Assembly: GCA_031422315.1 (NCBI GenBank)
Contig: JANOQN010000085.1
Span: 1 to 64,000, forward strand
Source: JANNYA01 sp031422315
Lineage (GTDB): Bacteria; Pseudomonadota; Gammaproteobacteria; Xanthomonadales; SZUA-5
Reading direction: 5' to 3'
DNA length: 64,000 nucleotides
Part shown: positions 7,899-16,898 of the stretch, piece by piece
Layout of the letters: each line of letters opens with the position of its first letter
Position numbering within the stretch: the first letter of the stretch is position 1
Program-made: the position numbers and the translations under genes
The notes under the pieces: generated by a model
What the model was told of the DNA's origin: nothing
What the model saw: the letters and a program-made list of their open reading frames with translations, nothing else
The model's database searches: none

Positions 7899-9341
7899 CT
7901 AAGCGCTCACGCTTGGCGTAGCATCATCTCCCGCCCGCTGATAGTGCTTAGCAATCACATCGGCTACCGCCGCGGTGAGCTTCTTACCAGTCGGAATATG
8001 CAAAAACTCATTTGGCCCATGCGCGTTAGATTTGGGCCCAAGCAGGCCGGAAATCATGAACTGCGCGTTCGGAAAACGCTCGCTCAGCATGCCCATAAAC
8101 GGAATCGTGCCGCCTTCGCCCATGGCAGCGGAGCTTGGCCCAAAGTGCGCGGCTGAGGCTTCATCCAAAGTAGCTTGCAGCCAGCTTTTGGTCGGTGGCG
8201 CGGCCCAACCGCTGGCGGCGGCTTCGGCTTCAAACTCAACCCGCGCGCCATACGGTGGATCGCGTTCCAGCATTTCTTTGAGCGCTTTTGATGCGCGTTC
8301 GGCATCCAACATCGGCGGAATGCGGATCGAGAGTTTCAGCGCCGTTTCTGGGCGCAATACATTGCCGGCGTTGCCCAAGCTGGGAAAGCCTTCCGCGCCA
8401 GTCACCGATAACGTCGGGCGCCAAGTTCGATTCAGCAGCAGCTCTGCGGTATCGTCCAGCATCGGGCGCGTGTTACCTGCCCAGGGAAATCGGTCGTAAC
8501 TCGCATCGCCTAAAATTGCGGCGGTGTTTTTCGCCTGCTGCATGCGTTCGCTGGGAATATCGACGTAGAAAATCTCAGGAATAATCTTCCCGGTGCGCTC
8601 ATCTTCAATTCGGCTTAGCAGTTGGCGCAGGATTCGAAAGCTCGACGGCACAATGCCGCTGGCGTCGCCCGAATGCACGCCTTCATCCAATACTTTTACC
8701 CGCAATGTGCCGCCTGCTAGCCCGCGCAGGCTGGTGGTTACCCACAGCTGATCGTAATTACCGCAGCCCGAATCCAAGCACACCACTAAGCTCGGCTGGC
8801 CGATGCGATCTGCCAGGTAGCTCATATAAAACGGCAAATCATAGCTGCCTGATTCTTCACAGCCTTCGATCAGCACCACGCAGCGCGCATGCGGAATGCC
8901 GCGCTCATGCAGCGCCATAATGGCCGTGAGTGAGGCAAACACCGCATAGCCATCATCTGCACCGCCGCGCCCGTAGAGCTTGTCGTCGCTAATCACGGGA
9001 ATCCACGGCCCCAAATCATTGGCCCAGCCGTGCATTTCTGGCTGTTTATCCATGTGACCGTATAGCAATATGCAATCCTCACCCTGGCCTGGAATCTCCA
9101 AAAACAACAGCGGGGTGCGCCCTGGCAACTGGATTTTTTCAATTGTCATGCCCGGAATCGGCTGCTGGCGCACCCAGGCTTCAATCAGCGCCATCGCCTC
9201 GGCCATATAGCCGCGCTGCTCCCATTCCTCGTCAAACGCTGGGGATTTCGCCGGTATTTTGATGTAGGTTTTGAGCTGCGGGATGATGTCGTTGTCCCAT
9301 TTGTTTGACACGAAATCTTTCACATGCTGAGTGTGGTTCAT
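7899..9341 (-). CDS. M20-family metallopeptidase
   Basis: I take the ATG at 9341 (MNHTQHVKDFVSNKW), ten codons inside the longest frame. The 480-residue protein has the M20 zinc-peptidase signature: YGHMDKQP with the metal His and catalytic Asp, GGADDGYA with the bridging Asp, EGCEESGS with the catalytic Glu and metal Glu, CLDSG, and a C-terminal HGPNE with the last His. Members with this layout act as dipeptidases or carboxypeptidases on short peptides in the cytoplasm. No signal peptide is present. It is the first gene of a four-gene operon ending in mtgA. The substrate is unknown. Confidence 0.85.
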   Translation of the reverse strand: MNHTQHVKDFVSNKWDNDIIPQLKTYIKIPAKSPAFDEEWEQRGYMAEAMALIEAWVRQQPIPGMTIEKIQLPGRTPLLFLEIPGQGEDCILLYGHMDKQPEMHGWANDLGPWIPVISDDKLYGRGGADDGYAVFASLTAIMALHERGIPHARCVVLIEGCEESGSYDLPFYMSYLADRIGQPSLVVCLDSGCGNYDQLWVTTSLRGLAGGTLRVKVLDEGVHSGDASGIVPSSFRILRQLLSRIEDERTGKIIPEIFYVDIPSERMQQAKNTAAILGDASYDRFPWAGNTRPMLDDTAELLLNRTWRPTLSVTGAEGFPSLGNAGNVLRPETALKLSIRIPPMLDAERASKALKEMLERDPPYGARVEFEAEAAASGWAAPPTKSWLQATLDEASAAHFGPSSAAMGEGGTIPFMGMLSERFPNAQFMISGLLGPKSNAHGPNEFLHIPTGKKLTAAVADVIAKHYQRAGDDATPSVSA

Positions 9342-9577
9342 GAGATATCCGGTGTGTTTGAAGTGCACCAAGCTTAGCAGAGCAAAAACCCGTCATAGTC
9401 ATAACGCAAGCTTTTTTGAAATTTGTCCAATTTCCGTTGAAGCAAAAATTTCCCAAATTCGAGCAGATTCGTTTAGCGTTTACGGCTTAGATATTCAGGC
9501 GTAGATGTAGACCAAGCATCAGCCTAAATTTGGATAGCGCACCAATTGATACCTTGATAGCTTTGCGCGCACAAGCC

Positions 9578-11503
9578 CTAACCAACACTCACCCGCGAAT
9601 ACTGCCCACACTCCACTTTCAGCAGCGCAACCAACGCATCCAGCGTCATTACACCCAAATCCTCACCATTGCGCTTGCGCACGCTGACCGAATTGGATTC
9701 GACTTCTCTAGCGCCCGCGACCAGCATGTAGGGAATTTTGCTCAAGGTATGTTCGCGTACTTTGTAGCCGACTTTTTCGTTGCGTAAATCTGAAATGGCG
9801 CGCAGGCCGTGCGCTTTTAGTTTGGCTGTTACGCCGGTGACATAATCTGCCTGCGCATCGGTAATACCCATAACAGCGATTTGCTCGGGCGCCAGCCATA
9901 GCGGCATCGCGCCCGCATGATTCTCAATCAGAATGCCAATGAAGCGCTCAAGCGAGCCTAAAATTGCGCGGTGCAGCATGATTGGCGTTTTGCGGCTGGA
10001 ATCTTCCGCCACGTATTCAGCACCTAATCGTGCCGGCATGCTCGGGTCGACTTGAATGGTGCCGCATTGCCAGGGCCGGCCTAGGCTATCTTTGAGCGTA
10101 AATTCGATTTTCGGGCCGTAAAACGCGCCTTCGCCGGGTTGCAAAATGTACTCGATGCCCTGGCTTTCGAGTGCGTGCATCAGTGCGGCTTCGGCTTTGT
10201 CCCAGTCCGCATCAGAGCCGACCCGTTTTTCAGGGCGCGTGGATAGCTTGTAGATGATTTCGCTAAAGCCAAAATCGGTGTAGACCTCACGCAGTAGTTT
10301 GACGAACGCCGCAACTTCCGGCTGGATTTGCGCTTCGGTGCAAAACACGTGGCCATCGTCCTGCGTGAAGCCGCGTACCCGCATAATGCCGTGCAGCGCG
10401 CCGGAGGGCTCATTGCGGTGGCAAGAGCCAAATTCACCGTAGCGCAGTGGCAAATCGCGGTACGAATGCAGGCCGTGATTGTAAATCTGCACATGGCCCG
10501 GGCAGTTCATCGGCTTGACCGCGTATTCGCGATTTTCCGATGCAGTGGTAAACATATTTTGCCCGTAATTATCCCAGTGCCCGGATTTTTCCCACAGCGA
10601 ACGATCCAGAATCTGCGGGCCGCGCACTTCGGCGTAGCCGTTATCGACGTAAACGCGGCGCATGTATTGCTCGATCACCTGCCACAGCGCCCAACCTTTT
10701 GGGTGCCAAAACACCAAACCTGGTGCTTCTTCTTGCATGTGAAACAATTCTAGTGATTTGCCGATTTTACGGTGGTCGCGCTTTTCCGCTTCTTCCAACT
10801 GATGCAGATGCGCGTCTAAATCTTTTTTATTGAGCCAGGCGGTGCCGTAAATGCGTTGCAGCTGCTCGTTTTTCTGGTCGCCGCGCCAGTAAGCACCGGC
10901 GACTTTCATCAGCTTAAACGCGCCGAGTTTGGCGGTGTTGGGCACGTGCGGGCCACGGCACAAGTCTTCAAAGCTGCCTTGGCCATACAGGGATATCTGC
11001 TCGCCCATTGGAATAATGTCGTCAATAATCAATGCTTTGAAGTGCTCGCCTTTGGCTTTGAACACTTCAATGGCGGCATCACGATCTAGAGTTCGGCGCG
11101 AAACGGGCAGGGCTTCTTTGACGATTTTCTGCATTTCGGCTTCAATCGCGCTCAAATCGGTTTCAGTGAACGGCGTTTTGCGGCTGAAGTCGTAATAAAA
11201 GCCGTTTTCCACCACCGGGCCAATCGTGACTTGGGTTTCTGGATACAGCCGCTGCACCGCTTGCGCTAATAAATGGGCGGTGGAGTGGCGAATAATCTCT
11301 AGTGCATCACCGTGTTTTTCCGTAACGATCTCTAGCTTGGCGTCTTGCTCCATTACGAAGCTCAAATCTACCAAGCGGCCATCGACTTTACCGGCGAGCG
11401 CAGCTTTCGCTAAGCCTGGGCCAATAGAGGCGGCAAAATCCAACACGGAAAGCGCGGCTTCTGGGTGGCGCTGGCTTCCGTCGGGCAGAGTAATGATTGG
11501 CAT
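9578..11503 (-). CDS. thrS: threonine--tRNA ligase
   Basis: The 641-residue protein is a full-length class II ThrRS. It opens MPIITLPDGSQR with the TGS domain, followed by the editing domain with the HSTAHLLAQAVQRLYP motif near residue 75. The catalytic core has MNCPGHVQIYNHGLHSYRDL, the motif 2 segment RYGEFGSCHRNEPSGALHG, and a C-terminal anticodon-binding domain. A good AAGGAAG ribosome-binding site precedes the ATG. In many gammaproteobacteria thrS leads the infC-rpmI-rplT-pheST cluster; here none of these follows. A REP-like inverted pair separates it from prfA. Confidence 0.97.
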   Translation of the reverse strand: MPIITLPDGSQRHPEAALSVLDFAASIGPGLAKAALAGKVDGRLVDLSFVMEQDAKLEIVTEKHGDALEIIRHSTAHLLAQAVQRLYPETQVTIGPVVENGFYYDFSRKTPFTETDLSAIEAEMQKIVKEALPVSRRTLDRDAAIEVFKAKGEHFKALIIDDIIPMGEQISLYGQGSFEDLCRGPHVPNTAKLGAFKLMKVAGAYWRGDQKNEQLQRIYGTAWLNKKDLDAHLHQLEEAEKRDHRKIGKSLELFHMQEEAPGLVFWHPKGWALWQVIEQYMRRVYVDNGYAEVRGPQILDRSLWEKSGHWDNYGQNMFTTASENREYAVKPMNCPGHVQIYNHGLHSYRDLPLRYGEFGSCHRNEPSGALHGIMRVRGFTQDDGHVFCTEAQIQPEVAAFVKLLREVYTDFGFSEIIYKLSTRPEKRVGSDADWDKAEAALMHALESQGIEYILQPGEGAFYGPKIEFTLKDSLGRPWQCGTIQVDPSMPARLGAEYVAEDSSRKTPIMLHRAILGSLERFIGILIENHAGAMPLWLAPEQIAVMGITDAQADYVTGVTAKLKAHGLRAISDLRNEKVGYKVREHTLSKIPYMLVAGAREVESNSVSVRKRNGEDLGVMTLDALVALLKVECGQYSRVSVG

Positions 11504-11590
11504 GGTTGCTTCCTTAAGGATTTTGTAAAATTAATAAACTAAGTAAATGTTTAAAGATTGGATGTACGAGCAAGCGAACCATTCTCTATA

Positions 11591-11685
11591 TCGTCATTCC
11601 CGCGAAGGCGGGAACCCAGGTTCCTTATGCGTTCGGTTGAGCGTTGACATCTGTGCTGGGTTCCCGCTTTCGTGGGAATGACGAA
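11591..11685. repeat. REP-like inverted pair between prfA and thrS
   Basis: A left copy (TCGTCATTCCCGCGAAGGCG..., 11591-11620) and an inverted right copy (11656-11685) face each other across about 35 bases. Each copy is itself an imperfect palindrome built on CCCGC..GCGGG. The pair can fold into a long hairpin in either transcript and lies between two co-oriented genes. Confidence 0.8.
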
Positions 11686-11711
11686 AAAGCATTACGCCGA
11701 ATATTCGCTGC

Positions 11712-12797
11712 CTAACTACCAATCAATTCCTTCAACTGATCCGCATTGTGTTCTTGCTGAAGCGGATCAAGCAGCTGCGCTAAATCGCCCTGCATAACTG
11801 GATCGAGCTGATAAATTGTTAAGTTGATGCGGTGATCGGTAATGCGGCCCTGCGGGAAATTGTACGTGCGAATACGCTGGCTGCGATCGCCGCTGCCGAC
11901 TTGCAAACGGCGTGATTCCGACTGCGCGGTGTTTTGCTTTTGCTTTTCAGTATCGGTAAGCCGGGCGCGCAGCAGGCCCATCGCGCGCGCGCGATTTTTG
12001 TGCTGCGAACGCTCATCTTGGCACTCGACCACTACGCCGCTGGGAATATGGGTAATTCGAATCGCCGATTCGGTTTTATTGACGTGCTGGCCGCCGGCGC
12101 CAGATGCGCGAAAGGTGTCGACCTTCAAATCCGCTGGGTTCAACTCAACATCGCCGATTTCTTCTAGCTCCGGCAAAATCGCCACTGTGCAGGCGGAAGT
12201 GTGGATTCGCCCCTGCGCTTCCGTCAGCGGCACGCGCTGCACGCGGTGCGTGCCCGATTCAAATTTGAGCCTGGAATAGACGTCTTGGCCTTCGACGCGT
12301 GCAATTACTTCCTTATATCCGCCGTGCTCGCCCTGGCTGGCCGACATGATTTCCAGCTTCCAACCGACGTTATCGGCGTAGCGGGTATACATCCGGAATA
12401 AGTCACCCGCAAAAATGGCCGCTTCATCGCCGCCGGTACCGGCGCGTACTTCCAAATAGATATTCGCGCCATCCATTGGATCTTTCGGCACCAGCTGCAT
12501 ATTGAGCTGGGTATCAAGCGCCTCAAGCTGTGCATCCAGCTCGGGCAGCTCTTCTTTGGCCATTGCTGCCATTTCAGCGTCCGAGCCTTGCAGCATCGCA
12601 TACGTCTCCGCGCGATCGCCTTCCATTTTTTCGAACTGCTCGAAGGTTTGCACGGCAGGCTCTAAGCCCGCATATTCACGGCTCAGCGCACGGAAGCGAT
12701 TGTTATCGCTAATGTTTTGTGGGTCAGCAAGCAGCAGCGCAACTTCCTGATAGCGATCTTTAAGCTCGCTCAGTTTTCGGCGGATATTAGGTGTCAT
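11712..12797 (-). CDS. prfA: peptide chain release factor 1
   Basis: The 361-residue protein matches RF1 over its whole length. It carries the catalytic GGQ in RASGAGGQHVNKTESAIRI, the SAC(T)V segment, and the stop-codon recognition tripeptide in the form P-L-T (VQRVPLTEAQGRIHTS), which fits the P-x-T pattern of RF1 and not the SPF of RF2. RF1 reads UAA and UAG and releases the finished protein on the ribosome. The hemA and prmC genes that often flank prfA are absent here. No strong ribosome-binding site is visible before the ATG. Confidence 0.96.
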   Translation of the reverse strand: MTPNIRRKLSELKDRYQEVALLLADPQNISDNNRFRALSREYAGLEPAVQTFEQFEKMEGDRAETYAMLQGSDAEMAAMAKEELPELDAQLEALDTQLNMQLVPKDPMDGANIYLEVRAGTGGDEAAIFAGDLFRMYTRYADNVGWKLEIMSASQGEHGGYKEVIARVEGQDVYSRLKFESGTHRVQRVPLTEAQGRIHTSACTVAILPELEEIGDVELNPADLKVDTFRASGAGGQHVNKTESAIRITHIPSGVVVECQDERSQHKNRARAMGLLRARLTDTEKQKQNTAQSESRRLQVGSGDRSQRIRTYNFPQGRITDHRINLTIYQLDPVMQGDLAQLLDPLQQEHNADQLKELIGS

Positions 12798-12862
12798 GCG
12801 GCGAAGTTTAGCGGTTTAAGCGCAGCCTTGGTTAGCTGCCTTGTTTAATGCGGGAAAAATGT

Positions 12863-13255
12863 TCACCTATACTCCAACAAATCCCAGCGCGTGCCGTACA
12901 AATCCTCAAATACTGCCACGGTTCCGTAAGCTTCCTCACTGGGCGGGCGGACGAAATTCACCCCAGCCGCCTGCATTCGGTGGTAATCGCGCCAGAAATC
13001 GTCGGTTTGCAAAAATAAAAACACCCGGCCAGCAGCTTGATTACCAATCAAAGCGGCTTGCTCAGGGCTGGACGCGCGTGCAAGCAAAACTGAGGTTGTC
13101 GAAGTTCCAGGCGGCGCAATCGTAACCCAGCGCTTGTTTTGCTCAGGCTCAAATCGATCTTCGGTTAGGCTAAACCCGAGTTTGTCGACGTAGAACGCGA
13201 GCGCTTCATCGTAATCACGCACGATCAGTGCGACGTGGGCAATGGATTGCTGCAT
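12863..13255 (-). CDS. VOC (glyoxalase/dioxygenase-fold) protein
   Basis: The 130-residue single-domain protein has the VOC pattern: HVALIVRDYDEALAFYVDKLGF at the N-terminus with a metal-type His at residue 7, and YGTVAVFEDLYGTRWDLLEYR at the C-terminus with the conserved acidic end. Such proteins act as isomerases, dioxygenases or antibiotic-binding proteins; nothing here fixes the substrate. It starts alone on the minus strand, 66 bases upstream of prfA. Confidence 0.8.
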   Translation of the reverse strand: MQQSIAHVALIVRDYDEALAFYVDKLGFSLTEDRFEPEQNKRWVTIAPPGTSTTSVLLARASSPEQAALIGNQAAGRVFLFLQTDDFWRDYHRMQAAGVNFVRPPSEEAYGTVAVFEDLYGTRWDLLEYR

Positions 13256-13748
13256 GGGTATTCCTTAATTTGCTGATGTTTTGATCTGCCGTCGTGATGG
13301 CTTTCTGTTGCAAGTCGCCGATAGCCTTGGCACCAAGTTCAACCGACCGGGTTGTCATTCACCCGCTTCCATAGCGCAATGCTTTTGGCCCTGGCGGCGG
13401 GAAGACTCTAACAAATTATCGCGGCTTACTATGAAACCGACCACAAACGGCTCCTTCTTCCACCCGATCTTTAGGCTGCCGCACTTTAAAGACATTTTGG
13501 TTGCTAGCTTAAGTAAATGACATTGGGATTTAGGGGCATGCCGTTAACTTAAGTTAGTTTCCAATGCAATTTGGCTCACGATCGTTTTCCTTTGATGTAC
13601 ACCCATAAGGTGTATGTAAATCAAAGGTTGGCAGGTAAAAACTACGCATATTGGCCAAAAAATACGCCAGCACTACTCAATCAGTATCAATTTTTGATGC
13701 GCTCAAGTATCGAGTTGCATTTCAAAAGCTTGCGGCTACATTGCCCGC
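13256..13748. other. 493-bp intergenic stretch without a recognisable gene
   Basis: This divergent region separates the VOC gene from the membrane-protein gene at 13749. One 79-codon plus-strand frame (13281-13520) has no domain-like pattern and no convincing ribosome-binding site. The second half is AT-richer and should contain the promoter of the plus-strand pair. I see no repeat family member or RNA gene. Confidence 0.5.
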
Positions 13749-14777
13749 ATGAAAACTCCCCGCCTTTTTGCATTGCCCCGCCGATTTATGCGAGTTGCTT
13801 ATTGCTTTATACGCCAGCTTCTATTGCTGGTTTTTGAAGTGCCGATTGTGTTTTGGTTTATGGCGAAATTTAAAGCAAACGCCCTAAAGCCTGATCATCC
13901 GTGGATTACCGGCAAGCGTATATCGGCAGTGGCTCAGGGCGATGCAATTTGGCGTCACAACATCGCTTTTAGATCACCTTCGAAATATCCCGAATCGATG
14001 GATATTGAAATCGTCGAAAAAACGGGGCAGTTTTTGGCCAAAATGGTGTCCCGTTCAATATCGGTCGAAGAAATTCCGCACGGTCCACAGCGGCGCATGC
14101 CGCACGCAGTCAACTATTTGCACGGTGCGGTGCATTACAACGGCGTGTTTTTGATTTTCGATGATTTTCTGGATTTGATCGGGCACCTGTCCAACGATCA
14201 ATTTCGCGCTGAAGTGCTAAAGCTCGGCCGTAAAGAACAGCGCGAAGTCACTTTTTTATTGCGCGTGCGTGATTACGATCCGCTCGAATTTGCCTACTGC
14301 GTCGGTGCGGTGCGCGCCTATCTGCCTTGGTTTTCAAACGGCAATGGCCCGACCAAAAAACCGGTGCTGTGGGGCAATATGGCGCCGTTTCCCGCGATAA
14401 ATCTGATCAATGGCAGCTGGATTGCCGATATGAAGCTACTGTTAAAAGGCAACGTGCGCGATATCGTTCGCCCAGCGCTAGGCACCACTCAATATTTTAG
14501 TGGCGCACAATACGCGCCGCAACAGACTCGCTTTTCGCTGGTCGATAAACTGCTCGCCTGGTACATGTACACCGACGTGCGCGCACGCGGATTTCGCGGG
14601 CAATTGTTTTTTACCAATCGCAGTAAAATCGAACCGCAGCGGCGCGCGCAGTTTGATCAGCAGGGTGGCTATTGGCGCTGGGTGGCTTGCCACAAAGTGC
14701 CATTTCCGCTGGCTTTCTCGGATATCCGCTTTGGTTGGCTAGCGCTCAAACGCGCGTTTAAATCGAGCAGCTCGTGA
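13749..14777 (+). CDS. uncharacterised membrane-anchored protein
   Basis: I do not recognise this 342-residue protein. A hydrophobic stretch at about residues 17-40 (CFIRQLLLLVFEVPIVFWFM) would anchor it in the inner membrane. The rest is soluble-looking, with aromatic-rich segments such as AYLPWFSNGNGP and WYMYTDVRARGF. The stop overlaps the GTG start of the glycosyltransferase gene by GTGA, so the two are very likely translated together. This suggests a partner or substrate-side role in the same saccharide or lipid modification, which is an inference. Confidence 0.65.
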   Translation: MKTPRLFALPRRFMRVAYCFIRQLLLLVFEVPIVFWFMAKFKANALKPDHPWITGKRISAVAQGDAIWRHNIAFRSPSKYPESMDIEIVEKTGQFLAKMVSRSISVEEIPHGPQRRMPHAVNYLHGAVHYNGVFLIFDDFLDLIGHLSNDQFRAEVLKLGRKEQREVTFLLRVRDYDPLEFAYCVGAVRAYLPWFSNGNGPTKKPVLWGNMAPFPAINLINGSWIADMKLLLKGNVRDIVRPALGTTQYFSGAQYAPQQTRFSLVDKLLAWYMYTDVRARGFRGQLFFTNRSKIEPQRRAQFDQQGGYWRWVACHKVPFPLAFSDIRFGWLALKRAFKSSSS

Positions 14778-15451
14778 GCATCAGCGTGATCGTTCCCTGT
14801 TTAAATGAGGCGTCGAATTTAGCTAACTGCCTAACCAGCGTGCGCGCACACTTGCCCGGGTGCGAGCTAATTGTAGTAGATGGCAACAGCGACGACGGCA
14901 GTGAAAAAATCGCTGAACTGTATGCCGATCAAGTTATCCGAACATCGCCAGGCCGCGGCGCGCAGTGCCGACTGGCTGCTAGCGTTGCGGCCGGTGAGTT
15001 GCTTATTTTTTTGCATGCGGATTGCAAACTTTCGCCCGGCGCGCTTGCAACGGTGAGCGCTGCGTTTGCCAATCCGAAGATGATGGTTGGCACGTTTCGA
15101 GTGAAGTTTGACGCGCCTGGGCGCAGCTACCGATTCCTGGAATTTTGCAGCCGATTCGACACGCTGGTAACTACGTTCGGTGATCAAGGCTTGCTGGTGC
15201 GCAAGCAGCACTACTTGCAGCTCGGCGGAATTCCTGCGTTAGCGCTATTTGAGGACGTCGCATTTTTTAGGCAGGCGCGCCGACACGGCAGAATCATCAA
15301 ACTACCCAGCCAGATTTTGACGTCCGCGCGCCGATTTGAGCGGCTCGGCTTTTGGCGCACGCATATGATCAACACTTGGCTGATCTTTGGTTATTTACTC
15401 GGCATTAAAGCTGAGCGCCTGCAACGGGTTTATTACGCTTGCCGGCGCTAA
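14774..15451 (+). CDS. GT2 glycosyltransferase (TIGR04283-like)
   Basis: The 225-residue protein starts MSISVIVPCLNEASNLANCL from a GTG codon that overlaps the previous stop. It has the GT-A features ELIVVDGNSDDGS (first acidic loop), FLHADCKL (the DxD-like metal site) and the GGIPALALFEDVAFFRQARR acceptor segment. This compact form resembles the TIGR04283 glycosyltransferases. The enzyme should use a nucleotide sugar in the cytoplasm; donor and acceptor are unknown. Confidence 0.8.
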   Translation: MSISVIVPCLNEASNLANCLTSVRAHLPGCELIVVDGNSDDGSEKIAELYADQVIRTSPGRGAQCRLAASVAAGELLIFLHADCKLSPGALATVSAAFANPKMMVGTFRVKFDAPGRSYRFLEFCSRFDTLVTTFGDQGLLVRKQHYLQLGGIPALALFEDVAFFRQARRHGRIIKLPSQILTSARRFERLGFWRTHMINTWLIFGYLLGIKAERLQRVYYACRR

Positions 15452-15549
15452 ACGTTTCACATTGTTGGGAAATCAGCGGTCAGACTTTGTAACCGTGTTT
15501 CATGCTAGCGATTAGCTACCACACAACCTGCAATAGCGTGGGCATTGCG

Positions 15550-16209
15550 TCATATCCAAGTCAACCAAACGATTTTTGGGTCAAGCTGAGCTTTGAAGCG
15601 CGCCGCGCATTTAGGTCTTGGATTGACAATAAAGCGCTGTACAGCATGGCTTAGCAACGGGAGATCGGCCCAGTGGTCGGTGTAAGCAAATTCCCAAGGA
15701 GCGAAATAGCCACGCGCCCGCAACATTGGGATTTTCTGTTTACCGATGCAATGTTCATGCACCACCATACCGCCTAGGAGCTTGCGCATGCTGGACCCTA
15801 CAACCGCAATACCGCTCAATCCCTCGCTGTCCAATATGGCCCTCGCTAGCAGTTCGAGTGAACCGGTTGCGACGACTACATCATGGCCATGATGTAGATG
15901 AAAATTGATGCGCGCGCGCGCGGCAGGTCGAATGAGTGAGTCTCCATTGTTGGCGACAGATCGTAGATGCATAAATATGTGGTCGGCCAGTTGCTCGTGT
16001 GATAGCCCAAGCGTCGCAACCCACGCACCAAATCGAATCGGTATTTTTTGGGTATGGCGCAGCAAGAACAAGGGGCCAAGCAGGGGAAATGCACACAGCA
16101 CGATGGCACACTTGCAAGCGCTGCGCCGAATCAGCCAGATAAAAAATCGTGCTGCTGAATCGTACGAGGTAATCGTGTGGTCAAAATCAAAAACCGCAAG
16201 TGGACGCAT
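15550..16209 (-). CDS. HAD-IB family phosphatase
   Basis: The 219-residue protein begins MRPLAVFDFDHTITSYD, the HAD motif I with nucleophile Asp8 and acid/base Asp10. Motif II is the VVVATGSLELLA segment and motif IV is YTDHWADLPLL. A hydrophobic stretch near residues 30-50 (CAIVLCAFPLLGPLFLL) lies in the cap region, as in HAD-IB members related to SerB and phosphatidylglycerophosphatase C. The reaction is phosphate-ester hydrolysis. The substrate cannot be decided; a PgpC-like or phosphoserine-like activity is possible. Confidence 0.8.
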   Translation of the reverse strand: MRPLAVFDFDHTITSYDSAARFFIWLIRRSACKCAIVLCAFPLLGPLFLLRHTQKIPIRFGAWVATLGLSHEQLADHIFMHLRSVANNGDSLIRPAARARINFHLHHGHDVVVATGSLELLARAILDSEGLSGIAVVGSSMRKLLGGMVVHEHCIGKQKIPMLRARGYFAPWEFAYTDHWADLPLLSHAVQRFIVNPRPKCAARFKAQLDPKIVWLTWI

Positions 16210-16224
16210 AGCAAAGATAAAGCC

Positions 16225-16731
16225 TTAGCGTGCTTGCCGCTGGCGCTTATTCGCCTGCCAGCGTGCTAAGGCAAAATACAGCACCGATCCAAACGCGCCG
16301 CTGCCGATGCACAGCCAGTGCAGAGTCTCTACGGAGATCAAACCCAGCAAACCATTGGCAGCTGAAAATGGATAAAACGGCTCGACATCAGAATGCATCA
16401 GGCTGTCTAACACCACGTGGCTATAAGTGCCAATCGCTGCACTAACGCACGCTACCGGCCAGCTAATGGGCAAAAACTGCCGCGCGTCAATCAGCTTTAG
16501 CCCAATTTCGGCTAGATATTTACCGCTCAATGCGGCAACTGCACCAAGCAGCGTTGCGCCAATATAAGTATGACTGAAATCATGCAGATGCCCTTGCTCG
16601 GTTAGCAGCACGAGCAGCGGTTGAATGTCCATGACAATTTGCGCCCAGCCAAAAACCATTAGCGAAAAGCTGCCTTGTAGACACGCTTTGAATAGCAGGC
16701 CAGGGCCCATATGGAACGGTGTGAAGGGCAT
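16225..16731 (-). CDS. YdjM-like inner-membrane protein
   Basis: The 168-residue protein opens MPFTPFHMGPGLLFKA and has four hydrophobic segments. His and Asp residues sit at the membrane faces (DFSHTYIGA, GTYSHVVLDSLMHSD). This is the pattern of the YdjM/DUF457-type family described as membrane-bound metal-dependent hydrolases. The activity of the family is poorly established. The stop lies 15 bases upstream of the HAD phosphatase start, so the two are probably cotranscribed. Confidence 0.7.
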   Translation of the reverse strand: MPFTPFHMGPGLLFKACLQGSFSLMVFGWAQIVMDIQPLLVLLTEQGHLHDFSHTYIGATLLGAVAALSGKYLAEIGLKLIDARQFLPISWPVACVSAAIGTYSHVVLDSLMHSDVEPFYPFSAANGLLGLISVETLHWLCIGSGAFGSVLYFALARWQANKRQRQAR

Positions 16732-16898
16732 GGATTAGCTCAGTAAGACTGTTTGAAAAGCGGATTGTACGGCTTGAGCGTGGCCAATAGCTTTGGCGGC
16801 TAAGCTGGCATATTTGGAGCAATTAGGGCTTTTCGAGTTGGTTTCCGCGCTCTAAGAACGCCTACACTGTCGGAGCCTGATATCACCGAGCAATATCG

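Noticed and set aside
12230..12250. RF1 recognition tripeptide P-L-T as an anomaly pointing to altered stop-codon reading
   Set aside because: RF1 proteins follow P-x-T in general, so P-L-T is within the family pattern.
13281..13520. 79-codon frame in the 13256-13748 gap
   Set aside because: Composition is not protein-like, and no ribosome-binding site or domain is visible.
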